The notes under the pieces were generated by a model, which worked only from the letters and a program-made list of their open reading frames with translations, made no database searches and was not told where the DNA came from. The position numbers were made by a program, and so were the translations under genes. DNA of 64,000 nt, taken from Belnapia moabensis DSM 16746. Lineage in GTDB: Bacteria > Pseudomonadota > Alphaproteobacteria > Acetobacterales > Acetobacteraceae. Shown here in pieces: positions 50,033-58,753 of the stretch; position 1 is the stretch's first letter, and every line of letters begins with the position of its first letter. The DNA is taken from assembly GCF_000745835.1 (NCBI RefSeq), contig NZ_JQKB01000014.1, forward strand, positions 1 to 64,000, given 5' to 3'.

Positions 50033-51484
50033 ATGCCCGATATCGGACCGCCCCCGGCCTCGCTCTATGCCGCGCACCGCAAGGTCTACCCGCGCGCGGT
50101 GCAGGGGCGGGTGCGCCGCGCCAAGTGGGCGGTGCTCGGCATCCTGCTTGGTCTCTACTACCTGGTGCCGTGGCTGCGTTGGGACCGTGAACCGGGCGTG
50201 CCCGACCAGGCGGTGCTGGTCGACATGCAGCATGCGCGGCTTTTCTTCTTCTGGATCGAGCTCTGGCCGCAGGAGGTCTATTTCCTCACCGGCCTGCTGA
50301 TCCTCGGCGCCATCGGCCTCTTCGCGGCGACCTCGCTCTTCGGCCGCGTCTGGTGCGGCTTTGCCTGCCCGCAGACCGTCTGGACCGATCTGTTCCTCTG
50401 GGTGGAACGCCGTATCGAGGGCGACCGCAATGCGCGGATGAAGCGCGATGCCGGCCCGCCCTCGCGCGACCGCAGCCTGCGCCGCCTTGCCAAGCATGGC
50501 GTCTGGCTCGGCATCGCCGCGGTGACCGGCGGCGCCTGGGTGATGTATTTCCAGGACGCGCCAACGCTGGTGCGCGATCCGCTCGGCGCCTCGATGGAGA
50601 CCTGGTTCTTCTTCGCCCTCTTCACCGCGACGACCTACGTGCTGGCCGGCTTCGCCCGCGAGCAGGTCTGCACCTACATGTGCCCCTGGCCGCGCTTCCA
50701 GGGGGCGATGCTGGACCAGGACAGCCTGGTCGTCACCTACCGCGACTGGCGCGGCGAGCCGCGCGGCAAGCCGAGGGATGCCGGCTCCGGCGACTGCGTC
50801 GATTGTAGCGCCTGCGTGCAGGTCTGCCCGACCGGCGTCGACATCCGCGAGGGCCAGCAACTCGGCTGCATTGGCTGCGGCCTTTGCATCGATGCCTGCG
50901 ACGACGTCATGCGGAAGCTTCACCGCCTGGAGGGGCTGATCGGCTTCGAGACCCTGGCCAACCTCGCCGCCAGCACCGCCGCGGCGGCGGAGCTGGTACC
51001 GGGCCCCGCACGGCAGGCCGCCGGCATGGCCGCGCGGCGCCCGCTCCGCCTGCTGCGGCCGCGCGTGGTGATGTATGCCGGCGTGCTTTCGGCCGTTGTC
51101 ACCGTCATGCTCGGCGCGCTGCTGCTGCGGGAGACGCTCTCCCTCACCGTGCTGCCGGAGAGGGCACCGCCCTTCGTCCGCCTCTCCGATGGCGGCATCC
51201 GTAACGCCTACCTGCTCAAGCTGGCCGACAAGAGCCGCGAGGGCGGCCGCTACACGCTGGTGCTTGAGGAAGCGCCAAGCCTGCGGCTGCTGGTGCAGGA
51301 TGTGGCGACGGATGCCGCCGGCCGCCCGCTGCTGCCGGTGCAGGGCGACGGCGTCGCCAGCTTCCGCGCCCTCGTCACCGCCCCGCAAGCGACCGAGCGC
51401 CAGCCCATCCGCTTCCGCCTGCTCGATGCCGTCGGCCGCCCCGTCGCCGCGGCGGAGGGCGTCTTCCTGGGACCGCAACCATGA
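50033..51484 (+). CDS. ccoG: cbb3 oxidase assembly ferredoxin-like protein CcoG
   Basis: 483-residue membrane protein with polyferredoxin centre, proposed to reduce copper for cbb3 assembly. Marks are FGRVWCGFACPQTVWTDLFL, CTYMCPWPRFQGAMLD, and the two 4Fe-4S motifs in CVDCSACVQVCPTGVDI and GCIGCGLCIDACDDVM. The C-terminal periplasmic part (about residues 365-483) forms an immunoglobulin-like domain. Its stop overlaps the ccoH start by 4 bases. Confidence 0.95.
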   Translation: MPDIGPPPASLYAAHRKVYPRAVQGRVRRAKWAVLGILLGLYYLVPWLRWDREPGVPDQAVLVDMQHARLFFFWIELWPQEVYFLTGLLILGAIGLFAATSLFGRVWCGFACPQTVWTDLFLWVERRIEGDRNARMKRDAGPPSRDRSLRRLAKHGVWLGIAAVTGGAWVMYFQDAPTLVRDPLGASMETWFFFALFTATTYVLAGFAREQVCTYMCPWPRFQGAMLDQDSLVVTYRDWRGEPRGKPRDAGSGDCVDCSACVQVCPTGVDIREGQQLGCIGCGLCIDACDDVMRKLHRLEGLIGFETLANLAASTAAAAELVPGPARQAAGMAARRPLRLLRPRVVMYAGVLSAVVTVMLGALLLRETLSLTVLPERAPPFVRLSDGGIRNAYLLKLADKSREGGRYTLVLEEAPSLRLLVQDVATDAAGRPLLPVQGDGVASFRALVTAPQATERQPIRFRLLDAVGRPVAAAEGVFLGPQP

Positions 51485-51954
51485 CCGTCCGCAGCTTCGA
51501 CCACGCCCGTGGCCGCTGGATCCCGTGGGTCTTCGTCGGCATGATGCTGCTGGTGATCGGCGTGAACGCCGTGCTGATCACCTCGGCCGTGCGCAGCTTC
51601 ACCGGCACCACCACCGGCCGTTCCTATGACCGAGGCCGCGCCTACAACCACATCATCGCGGAGGCGGAGCGCCAGGCGGCGCTTGGCTGGATGGCGCATG
51701 TCACGCTCTCTGACGGCGCCCTCTCCGTCGCCGTGGCGGACCGCGCGGGCGTGCCGGTCGAGGGCCGGCTCATCGGCCTGCTGCTTCGTCCGCTCGATGG
51801 CCGGACCGTGCAGCTCGACTTCACCGAGGTGGCACTAGGCCGCTGGCTCGCCTCCGCCCAGCCGCCCGCGGCCGGCCAGTGGGAGGCGCGGCTCACCCTG
51901 CGCGACGCCGCCGGCCGGCATCTCGACATTCGCCAGAGGGTGATTGTGCCATGA
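51481..51954 (+). CDS. ccoH: cbb3 oxidase assembly protein CcoH/FixH
   Basis: 157 residues: an N-terminal membrane helix (WVFVGMMLLVIGVNAVLITS), the FixH YDRGRAYN segment, and a periplasmic beta domain ending DAAGRHLDIRQRVIVP. FixH proteins are needed for stable assembly of the oxidase. Overlaps both ccoG and ccoI by 4 bases. Confidence 0.92.
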   Translation: MTVRSFDHARGRWIPWVFVGMMLLVIGVNAVLITSAVRSFTGTTTGRSYDRGRAYNHIIAEAERQAALGWMAHVTLSDGALSVAVADRAGVPVEGRLIGLLLRPLDGRTVQLDFTEVALGRWLASAQPPAAGQWEARLTLRDAAGRHLDIRQRVIVP

Positions 51955-54287
51955 GCGTCATCGGCCGCATCGCCATCCCCGCCGCCGCCTGTGCTCATTG
52001 CGGCGCGACGGTGGCGCTCGACGCCCGGTACTGCTGCGCTGGCTGCGAGGCGGCGCATGGGCTGGTGGAGGGCCTCGGCCTCGACGACTTCTACCGCCGG
52101 CGCAGCGCGGCCGATGGCGCGCTGCGGCCGGATGCCGCGCCGCCGGTGCCGCTCGCCACCGCGGCCGTCGCGGAGGCGCCGGAGCTCTGGCGGCTCGACC
52201 TGATGGTCTCTGGCCTACGCTGCGGCGCCTGCGTCTGGCTGGTTGAGCAGGCCCTGGCCGCCGAGCCGGACATGCTCGCCGCCCGCGCCGCGCTGACGAC
52301 GCGCCGCCTTACCCTCCGCTGGCGGGGCGCGCAGGGGAGGGCGGAGGATTTCGCCGCCCTTCTCGGCCGCCTCGGCTTCCGCGCCGTGCCCTTCACCCCC
52401 GCCTGCCTCCGCGCCGCCGACGACGCCGAGACGCGCAGCCTGATCCGCGCCCTCGGCATCGCCGCCTTCGGGGCGATGAACGTCATGCTCGTCTCCGTCG
52501 CCGTCTGGGTGGGCGACGACATGGGCGCCGAGACGCGCGGCTTCATGCATTGGCTGGCCGCGCTGATCGGCCTGCCGACCATCGCCCTTGCCGGCCTGCC
52601 CTTCTATCGCTCCGCGCTGGCCGCGCTGCGGGCGCGGCGGACCAACATGGATGTGGCGATCAGCCTTGGCGTGCTGGCGACGGCGGCGATGTCGCTCTCC
52701 GAGGCTTGGCGCAACGGACCCTTCACCTGGTTCGACGGGGCGACGACGCTGCTTGCGCTGTTGCTGGCCGGGCGGCTGCTCGACCGTACCGCCCGCGGCC
52801 GCGCCGGCCGTGCCGTCGCCGAATTGCTTGCCTTGCAGGACGGCATGGTGCGCCGCCTGGCGCCGGATGGTTGCACCGAGGATGTCTCCACCGGCGCCGT
52901 GCGGCCCGGCGAGCGCATCCTGCTCGCCGCCGGCGAGCGGTTGCGGCTGGATGCGGTGCTGGAGGATGCGCCGGGCCTCTTCGACCTCGCCGCGACGACG
53001 GGCGAGAGCCTGCCGCGGCCCGTCACCCCAGGCGCGGCGGTGATGGCCGGCGCAGTCAATATGGGCGCGCCGGCGGTGCTGCGGGTGACGGCGGCGGCGG
53101 CGGAAGGCTCGCTCGCCGCCACGGGGCGGCTGCTGGAGCAGGCGGCGGCGGCGCGCGGGCGCTTCGTCACCCTCGCCGACAAGGCGGCGCGGCTCTACGT
53201 GCCGACGGTGCTGGTCATCGCGGCTGGCACCTTCCTCGGCTGGTGGCTCGGCGCCGGGCTTGGCTGGCAGGCGGCGCTGGTGCCGGCGGTCGCGGCGTTG
53301 ATCGTCACCTGCCCCTGCGGCCTCGCCATCGCGGTGCCGGCGGTGCAGGTGGTGACGGTGGGGGCGCTGTTCCGACGCGGCGTGCTGGTGACCTCGCCGA
53401 CCGCGCTAGAGCGGCTGGCTGGCATCGACCATGTGGTGCTCGACAAGACAGGCACCCTGACCTGCGGCACGCCGTGCCTGCTGCCCGGCGACTGGACGCC
53501 GCAGGATCTGCGCGCCGCCGCCGGCCTCGCCCGCGGCAGCCGGCACCCGCTGGCCCGCGCCCTGCTCGCCGCCTGCCCCGAGGCGCCGCTGCGCCGCGAT
53601 GCGGTGGAGCATCCCGGCCAGGGCATGGCTGCCGGCGCCGCCCGCCTCGGCAGCGCCCGCTTCTGCGGCGTGGCGGCGAAGGGCGACACGCCGGTGCTTT
53701 GGTTCACCGAGGGCGGCTCGGAGCCTGTTGCCTTCCGCTTCGCCGATGCCCTGCGGCCGGATGCTCGGGCCGCGGTCGAGGCGCTGCGCAGCCTCGGCCT
53801 GCCGGTGGAGATTCTGTCGGGCGATGCGCCCGCCGCGGTCGCCCGCGTCGCGGCGGAACTCGGCATCGAGGTCTGGGAGGGCGGGGTCATCCCCGAGGCC
53901 AAGCGGGCCCGAATCGCCGAGCTGCGCGCTGCCGGCCGACATCCGCTGATGGTCGGTGACGGCATCAACGATGCCGGGGCCCTGGCCCTGGCCCATGCCG
54001 CAGTCGCCGCCCCCGGGGCGCAGGACTTGGCTCAGGTCGCGGCCGACCTCGCGCTGCGCGGCGAGGCGCTGCTCGCCCTGCCGGAGGCGCTCCGCGCCGC
54101 CCGCCGGGCCCAGGCATTGGCACGGCAGAACATCGCCTTCAGCCTCGCCTACAACCTGGTGGCGGTGCCGGCGGCGGTTGCTGGACTGGTGACGCCGCTC
54201 GGCGCGGCGGCGGTGATGGCCAGCTCCTCTCTCGTCGTGATCCTCAATGCATTGCGCGCGGAAAGGCTCGGCCGATGGATGCCCTGA
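51951..54287 (+). CDS. ccoI: Copper-translocating P1B-type ATPase CcoI/FixI
   Basis: 778 residues. N-terminal extra cysteines (CAHCG, CCAGCEAAH) and a heavy-metal domain with GLRCGACVW, about eight membrane helices, the actuator TGES (TTGESLPRPV), the membrane metal site CPC (TCPCGLAIAVPA), the phosphorylation motif DKTGTLT, the HP motif in SRHPLARA and the hinge GDGINDAGAL. CcoI exports copper towards the periplasm for loading the binuclear centre of CcoN. It overlaps ccoH by 4 bases and ccoS by 13. Confidence 0.95.
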   Translation: MSVIGRIAIPAAACAHCGATVALDARYCCAGCEAAHGLVEGLGLDDFYRRRSAADGALRPDAAPPVPLATAAVAEAPELWRLDLMVSGLRCGACVWLVEQALAAEPDMLAARAALTTRRLTLRWRGAQGRAEDFAALLGRLGFRAVPFTPACLRAADDAETRSLIRALGIAAFGAMNVMLVSVAVWVGDDMGAETRGFMHWLAALIGLPTIALAGLPFYRSALAALRARRTNMDVAISLGVLATAAMSLSEAWRNGPFTWFDGATTLLALLLAGRLLDRTARGRAGRAVAELLALQDGMVRRLAPDGCTEDVSTGAVRPGERILLAAGERLRLDAVLEDAPGLFDLAATTGESLPRPVTPGAAVMAGAVNMGAPAVLRVTAAAAEGSLAATGRLLEQAAAARGRFVTLADKAARLYVPTVLVIAAGTFLGWWLGAGLGWQAALVPAVAALIVTCPCGLAIAVPAVQVVTVGALFRRGVLVTSPTALERLAGIDHVVLDKTGTLTCGTPCLLPGDWTPQDLRAAAGLARGSRHPLARALLAACPEAPLRRDAVEHPGQGMAAGAARLGSARFCGVAAKGDTPVLWFTEGGSEPVAFRFADALRPDARAAVEALRSLGLPVEILSGDAPAAVARVAAELGIEVWEGGVIPEAKRARIAELRAAGRHPLMVGDGINDAGALALAHAAVAAPGAQDLAQVAADLALRGEALLALPEALRAARRAQALARQNIAFSLAYNLVAVPAAVAGLVTPLGAAAVMASSSLVVILNALRAERLGRWMP

Positions 54288-54439
54288 TTGCCCTCGTTCC
54301 CGTCGCCCTGGCGCTCGGGCTGCTCGGCCTCCTCGGCTTCCTCTGGGCGCTGCGCAGCGGCCAATACGAGGATCTCGATGGCGCCGGCGCCCGCATCCTC
54401 TTCGACGACACCAAGCCCACCGAAAGGCAACCCCGATGA
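54275..54439 (+). CDS. ccoS: cbb3 oxidase maturation protein CcoS
   Basis: 54 residues, one N-terminal helix (LIALVPVALALGLLGLLGFL) and then the CcoS signature WALRSGQYEDLDGAGARILF followed by DDTKP. It starts 13 bases before the ccoI stop in another frame and ends in an ATGA overlap with the next small gene. Required for haem and copper insertion in characterised species. Confidence 0.93.
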   Translation: MDALIALVPVALALGLLGLLGFLWALRSGQYEDLDGAGARILFDDTKPTERQPR

Positions 54440-54618
54440 TCCCGAGCCGCGTCTTCTTCCTCATCCTCTCCGGGCTGATCGCCGTGGTCGGCCTCTTCGC
54501 CGCCGCGGCGGCGCATGACTACCTGCAGACCTTCGGCCTCGGCCTCTTCGGCTTCGGGACGCTCTTCGCGCTCGGCTGCGTCAAACGGCATTTCGACGAG
54601 CACGACGCGACGCACTGA
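54436..54618 (+). CDS. 60-residue membrane protein at the end of the cbb3 operon
   Basis: The ATG at 54436 overlaps the ccoS stop (ATGA). The product has two hydrophobic stretches, FFLILSGLIAVVGLFAAAAA and LGLFGFGTLFALGCVKRHF, a short loop with HDYLQTFG, and a charged C-terminus (DEHDATH). The histidine/cysteine in the second helix and the acidic/histidine tail are noted without a claimed role. It is not one of the known Cco proteins but is translationally coupled to ccoS, so it probably belongs to the oxidase unit. Its stop is 5 bases from the convergent fnrL gene. Confidence 0.65.
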   Translation: MIPSRVFFLILSGLIAVVGLFAAAAAHDYLQTFGLGLFGFGTLFALGCVKRHFDEHDATH

Positions 54619-54622
54619 ACCG

Positions 54623-55357
54623 TCAGTGCGCGCTTCCGCCACTCGCCAGCGACTCGATCTCCGGCATGTCGAGCAGCCGGACCGTGCCGCGCATGGGCTC
54701 CTGCAGCAGCCCGGCGCGGCGGAAGCCGGCGAAGACGCGGCTGACGCTCTCGATCGTCAGACCGAGGTAATCGCCGATATCGGCCCGTGTCATCGGCAGG
54801 GCCAGCTCGGTGCCGGAGGCGCCGTTGCGGCGGGCGGCATCGCGCAGCATGAGCAGGAAGGCGGCCACCCGTCCCTCCGAGCTGCGCTGCGCCATGGCGG
54901 CAAGCTGCTCCTGCGCCGTCGCCAGATCCTCGGCGCAGAGTTCGAGCAGGCGATGGCTGATGCCGGAGCAGCCGCGGCTCATCGCCTCCAGCTTGCCGCG
55001 GTCGATGCGGCAGACGGTCGCATTGCACACCAGTTCGGCATCGCAGGGGTAGCGGTCGCGGGCGGTGTAGCCGATCAAGTCGCCGGGGAAGCGGAAGCCG
55101 ATGATCTGCTGCCGCCCATCCGGCAATGTCCGCAGTAATTTGGCCGCGCCATCGACCAGGGTGAAGACGGCATTCGCCCGGTCACCCTCCCGGAAGACGG
55201 CACCGCGCGCCGGCAAGCGGATAAGGGACGAGGCATCGGAGAGGACGTGCTGATCCTGCTCCTCCAGACCGTGGCAAAGGCCACGGAAGGAGCCGGCACA
55301 GCTCCCGCACAGGGCGGCAAGGTTCTGCCGCACGCTTAGGGGGGCTGAAGGGCCCAA
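54623..55357 (-). CDS. fnrL: FNR-type oxygen-sensing regulator FnrL
   Basis: Crp/FNR-family regulator, 244 residues from a TTG at 55357. The N-terminal cluster cysteines are C17, C20 and C28 in ALCGSCAGSFRGLCHGLEE (C-x2-C-x7-C), with the fourth probably C116 in NATVCRIDRGKLE. Then comes the cNMP-type beta barrel, and a helix-turn-helix TRADIGDYLGLTIESVSRVF with the E-SR residues that read TTGAT. This fits the perfect TTGAT-N4-ATCAA box at ccoN. The TTG has a GGGAGAAG ribosome site, whereas the longer ATG start at 55435 has none and lies in a hairpin. Confidence 0.9.
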   Translation of the reverse strand: MGPSAPLSVRQNLAALCGSCAGSFRGLCHGLEEQDQHVLSDASSLIRLPARGAVFREGDRANAVFTLVDGAAKLLRTLPDGRQQIIGFRFPGDLIGYTARDRYPCDAELVCNATVCRIDRGKLEAMSRGCSGISHRLLELCAEDLATAQEQLAAMAQRSSEGRVAAFLLMLRDAARRNGASGTELALPMTRADIGDYLGLTIESVSRVFAGFRRAGLLQEPMRGTVRLLDMPEIESLASGGSAH

Positions 55358-55398
55358 TGGACTTCTCCCGGGTTCCAGATGCAAATCTGAGCGCTCGC

Positions 55399-55413
55399 CT
55401 TGCAGGATGCAAG
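55399..55413. repeat. 15-bp palindrome upstream of fnrL
   Basis: CTTGCA-GGA-TGCAAG, a perfect 6-bp inverted repeat with a 3-base centre, 42 bases before the proposed TTG start of fnrL. It could be an operator for fnrL; it is not an FNR box. Confidence 0.45.
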
Positions 55414-55434
55414 CACGGTTTCGTGAGCGGCTCA

Positions 55435-55471
55435 TCTGGGGACGGGACAGCCCCGCGGTCCCACCCCCAGA
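55435..55471 (-). terminator. Two-part hairpin after mtnP
   Basis: TCTGGGG (55435-55441) pairs with CCCCAGA (55465-55471), and inside it GGGAC (55444-55448) pairs with GTCCC (55458-55462). It lies 21 bases beyond the mtnP stop on the minus strand and probably ends that transcript, though no T run follows. Confidence 0.5.
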
Positions 55472-55492
55472 CCCTTACAGCGCCCTGTTGCG

Positions 55493-56380
55493 TCAGGCTG
55501 CCCGCAGCACCCGCCCGGCTACCGCATCCAGCTTCGCCAGCATGGCAGGGTCGCGCTTTTCAGGCGCAGTGATCAACGCATGATCGAGCGCCCGGTCGCA
55601 CCCAGCGGGGCAGGGGCCTCGCGGCATGCCGAGCTTCGGCACCACCGCCTTCACCAGCGCCCGCGCCTTGTCGGCATTGCCGAAGAGGACCTTCACGACC
55701 TGGTCGACCGTGACATGGTCGTGGTCCGGGTGCCAGCAGTCGAAATCCGTGACCATGGCGACTGTGGCGTAGCAGAGCTCCGCCTCGCGGGCGAGCTTCG
55801 CCTCCGGCATGTTGGTCATGCCGATGACGCTGCACCCCCAGGACCGGTAGAGCTCGCTTTCCGCCTTGGTGCTGAATTGCGGCCCCTCCATGACGAGATA
55901 GGTCCCGCCGCGTGTGACCGGCAGGCCAAGGCCCCGCGCCGCGCCTTCCACCGCATCGCCGAGCCGTGGGCAGACCGGATGCGCCACCGAGACATGCGCC
56001 ACGCAGCCGGTGCCGAAGAAGCTTTTCTCCCGCGCGAAGGTGCGGTCAATGAACTGGTCGACGATGACGAAATGCCCGGGCGGCAAATCTTCCCGCAGCG
56101 AGCCGACGGCGGAGAGGGAGAGGATTTCGGTGACGCCTGACCGCTTCAGCGCGTCAATATTTGCCCGGTAGTTCAGCGCCGAGGGCGGCGTCGGGTGCCC
56201 CCGCCCATGGCGTGGCAGGAAGACGCAGCGCACCCCGGCGAGCCGGCCGAAGAGCAACTCATCCGAAGGCTCGCCCCAGGGCGTCTCCACCCGGCGCCAC
56301 TCGCGCTCCTCCAGTCCATCGATGTCATAGAGGCCGGAGCCGCCGATGAGGCCGATGACGGGTTCGATCATGTCGGGCAT
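55493..56380 (-). CDS. mtnP: 5'-methylthioadenosine phosphorylase
   Basis: Splits methylthioadenosine to adenine and methylthioribose 1-phosphate in methionine salvage. 295 residues: GLIGGSGLYDIDGLE, LPRHGRGHPTPPSALNYRAN, ILSLSAVGSLREDLPPGHF, YLVMEGPQFSTKAESELYRS, IGMTNMPEAKLAREAELCYA and VTDFDCWHPDHDHVTVDQV. The ATG at 56380 stands 9 bases from GGAG; ATGs at 56389 and 56371 are also in frame. No other salvage genes adjoin. Confidence 0.95.
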   Translation of the reverse strand: MPDMIEPVIGLIGGSGLYDIDGLEEREWRRVETPWGEPSDELLFGRLAGVRCVFLPRHGRGHPTPPSALNYRANIDALKRSGVTEILSLSAVGSLREDLPPGHFVIVDQFIDRTFAREKSFFGTGCVAHVSVAHPVCPRLGDAVEGAARGLGLPVTRGGTYLVMEGPQFSTKAESELYRSWGCSVIGMTNMPEAKLAREAELCYATVAMVTDFDCWHPDHDHVTVDQVVKVLFGNADKARALVKAVVPKLGMPRGPCPAGCDRALDHALITAPEKRDPAMLAKLDAVAGRVLRAA

Positions 56381-56506
56381 GGGATGCATCTCCGGAAGGT
56401 GGAGCGGCTTTTGAGCCAGGGCGGCGGCGGGATCAACCGTCGGCGATGGCCGGGCGGCGGAAGCCGGTTCATGCTGCCCCGCATCATGCCGATCGGAGTA
56501 GCACCC

Positions 56507-56641
56507 ATGACCGCCCGCCTCGCCTGCCTTCTGCTCCTGCTCGGCGCCTGCAGCCCAAAGACGACCCCGATGGAAAGCAGCCACATCGAGCGCGGCACCG
56601 CCCTGCCGCCGCCCGACCTCGCCGTGACACCGGCCCGCTGA
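56507..56641 (+). CDS. 44-residue putative lipoprotein
   Basis: From ATG 56507, with GGAG at 56494-56497, the product begins MTARLACLLLLLGACSPKTT: short basic start, hydrophobic stretch and lipobox (LGAC, cysteine 15). The remaining 29 residues are polar and end PPPDLAVTPAR. A good terminator follows 6 bases after the stop. Function unknown. The combination of ribosome site, lipobox and terminator argues for a genuine gene. Confidence 0.6.
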   Translation: MTARLACLLLLLGACSPKTTPMESSHIERGTALPPPDLAVTPAR

Positions 56642-56647
56642 ATTGCG

Positions 56648-56671
56648 AAGGGCCGCCCGAGGGCGGCCCTT
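56648..56671 (+). terminator. Hairpin between the small lipoprotein gene and petC
   Basis: AAGGGCCGCCC (56648-56658) and GGGCGGCCCTT (56661-56671) pair over 11 bp with a very short loop. It lies between convergent genes and can serve both. Confidence 0.75.
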
Positions 56672-56695
56672 CCAGTATCTCCGGCGCGGCCGGCC

Positions 56696-57469
56696 TCAGT
56701 GCACGTCGCGCCAGACCTTGCGCTTCACCGCATAGGCGAGGCCGCCGAGGATGGTGAGGAAGATAATGATCTTCACCCCCATCGCCTTTCGCTCCTCGAG
56801 CTCCGGCTCCGCCGCCCAGGTCAGGAACTGCGTCACATCGGTCACCATCTGGTCGACCGTCGCCCGCGTACCGTCATGATACTCGACCTGCCCGTCCGAG
56901 CTGATCGGCGCCGGCATGGCGATCTGGTGGCCAGCGAAGTACTTATTGTAATGCATGCCGTCGGCGATCTGCATGCCGGCCGGCGGGTCGCCATAGCCCA
57001 TCAGCAGGGCGTGGATATAGTCCGCCCCGCCCTCGCGTGCCTTGGTAATGACCGAGAGATCGGGCGGATAGGCGCCGTTATTGGCCGCCCGCGCCGCCTG
57101 CTCATTGGGGAAGGGGCTCTTGAACCGGTCGGAGGCGCGGCCGGGCCGCTCCACCATCTGGCCCTCGTCATTCGGCCCGTCCATAACCTGGACTGTCGCC
57201 GCGATGCCCGCCACCTCGGCCTCAGAGAGGCCGAGCTGCCGCAGGTTGCGGTAGGAAAGCAGGTGCATCGAATGGCAGCCCGAGCAGACTTCCTTGTAGA
57301 CCTGGAAGCCGCGCTGCGCCGAGGCGCGGTCGAAATGCCCGAACAGCCCGTCGAAAGAAAAGCGAGTGTCCGGCAGGCTGACTCCTTCGCCGGCGGCAAG
57401 GGCGGGCGTTGCCCCCGCCATCAGGCCGAGGCCAAGGACCAGCGCCCGGAGGCTACGGAAAGCGGGCAT
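56696..57469 (-). CDS. petC: Cytochrome c1 of the bc1 complex
   Basis: 257 residues with a signal peptide (RALVLGLGLMAGATPALAAG), the haem motif VCSGCHSMHLLSYRNL (about residue 63), NNGAYPPDLSVITKAREGGA, YIHALLMGY and the C-terminal membrane anchor IIIFLTILGGLAYAVKRKVW. It carries electrons from the Rieske protein to soluble cytochrome c. One base separates it from petB; last gene of the petABC operon. Confidence 0.96.
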   Translation of the reverse strand: MPAFRSLRALVLGLGLMAGATPALAAGEGVSLPDTRFSFDGLFGHFDRASAQRGFQVYKEVCSGCHSMHLLSYRNLRQLGLSEAEVAGIAATVQVMDGPNDEGQMVERPGRASDRFKSPFPNEQAARAANNGAYPPDLSVITKAREGGADYIHALLMGYGDPPAGMQIADGMHYNKYFAGHQIAMPAPISSDGQVEYHDGTRATVDQMVTDVTQFLTWAAEPELEERKAMGVKIIIFLTILGGLAYAVKRKVWRDVH

Positions 57470-57470
57470 G

Positions 57471-58742
57471 TCAGGCCTTCTCCATCGGCTTGCTCATGGC
57501 GCCGGCGGGCAACGGCCCACCGCCGCGCAGCACCGGGCGGGCGATGCTCTCCGGCAGCGGGAGCGGCCGCTCCAGCCGCCCGAGCAGCGGCAGGATCACC
57601 AGGAAGTACAGGAAATAGTAGGCTGTGCAGACCCGGGCGATGGTGACGAAGGGCTCCTCCGGCGGCTTGCCGCCGACATAGAGCAGCACCAGGAAGGCGA
57701 CGCACCAAACGATGAAGAAGGGCCGCGCCAGCGGGCGGAACCGCATGGAACGTACCGGAGAGGTATCCAGCCAAGGCAGCACGAAGAGGATGGCGATGGA
57801 GCCGAACATCAGCACCACGCCGCCGAGCTTGTCGGGCACCGCACGCAGGATCGCGTAGAAGGGCAGGAAGTACCATTCCGGCACGATATGCGGCGGCGTC
57901 ACCAGCGGGTTGGCCGGGATGTAGTTGTCCGCATGGCCCAGCACGTTCGGGAAGAAGAACACCAGGACCGCGAAGACGATGAAGTAGACGACGAGGCCGA
58001 CGCTGTCCTTCGCCGTGTAGTAGGGGTGGAACGGCACCGTGTCCTGCGGCCCCTTAGGGTCGATCCCGAGCGGGTTGTTGGAGCCGGTGATGTGCAGCGT
58101 CGCCACATGCAGGAAGACGACGCCGAGGATCAGGAACGGCATCAGGTAGTGCAGGCTGTAGAAGCGGTTGAGCGTCGGGTTGTCGACGCTGAAGCCGCCC
58201 CAGAGCCAGGTCACGATGCTTTCGCCGACGAACGGGATGGCGCTGAACAGGTTGGTGATGACCGTCGCGCCCCAGAAGGACATCTGGCCCCAGGGCAGCA
58301 CGTAGCCCATGAAGGCCGTCGCCATCATCAGCAGGAAGATGACCACCCCAAGCATGAAGAGCAGCTCGCGCGGCGCCTTGTAGGATCCGTAGTACAGGTT
58401 CCGGAAAATGTGGATGTAGACCACGATGAAGAACATGCTGGCGCCGTTGGCGTGCGCGTAGCGTAGCAGCCAGCCGTAATTCACGTCGCGCATGATGCGC
58501 TCGACGCTGTCGAAGGCCAGACCGGTATGGGCGGTGTAGTTCATCGCCAGGAAAATGCCGGTGGCCATCATGATCAGCAGGTTGACCAGAGCCAACGCGC
58601 CGAAATTCCAGAAGTAGTTGAAGTTACGGGGCGTGGGGAACGTCCCGTACTCCTTTTGCACCATGGTGAAAACAGGAAGGCGGGCATCGACCCAGCGGAT
58701 GACCGGGTTCTTGAACTCGCTCTTATGAAGGCCAATGGCCAT
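57471..58742 (-). CDS. petB: Cytochrome b of the bc1 complex
   Basis: 423 residues, eight membrane helices. Haem histidines lie in [19 protein letters not shown] and the paired [20 protein letters not shown]. The Qo site marks are [19 protein letters not shown] and [18 protein letters not shown]. The N-terminus is [19 protein letters not shown]. The protein is a full-length, unsplit cytochrome b, as in alphaproteobacteria and mitochondria. The start at ATG 58742 is 11 bases from petA. Confidence 0.97.
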   Translation of the reverse strand: MAIGLHKSEFKNPVIRWVDARLPVFTMVQKEYGTFPTPRNFNYFWNFGALALVNLLIMMATGIFLAMNYTAHTGLAFDSVERIMRDVNYGWLLRYAHANGASMFFIVVYIHIFRNLYYGSYKAPRELLFMLGVVIFLLMMATAFMGYVLPWGQMSFWGATVITNLFSAIPFVGESIVTWLWGGFSVDNPTLNRFYSLHYLMPFLILGVVFLHVATLHITGSNNPLGIDPKGPQDTVPFHPYYTAKDSVGLVVYFIVFAVLVFFFPNVLGHADNYIPANPLVTPPHIVPEWYFLPFYAILRAVPDKLGGVVLMFGSIAILFVLPWLDTSPVRSMRFRPLARPFFIVWCVAFLVLLYVGGKPPEEPFVTIARVCTAYYFLYFLVILPLLGRLERPLPLPESIARPVLRGGGPLPAGAMSKPMEKA

Positions 58743-58753
58743 GGGTGGGCTCC

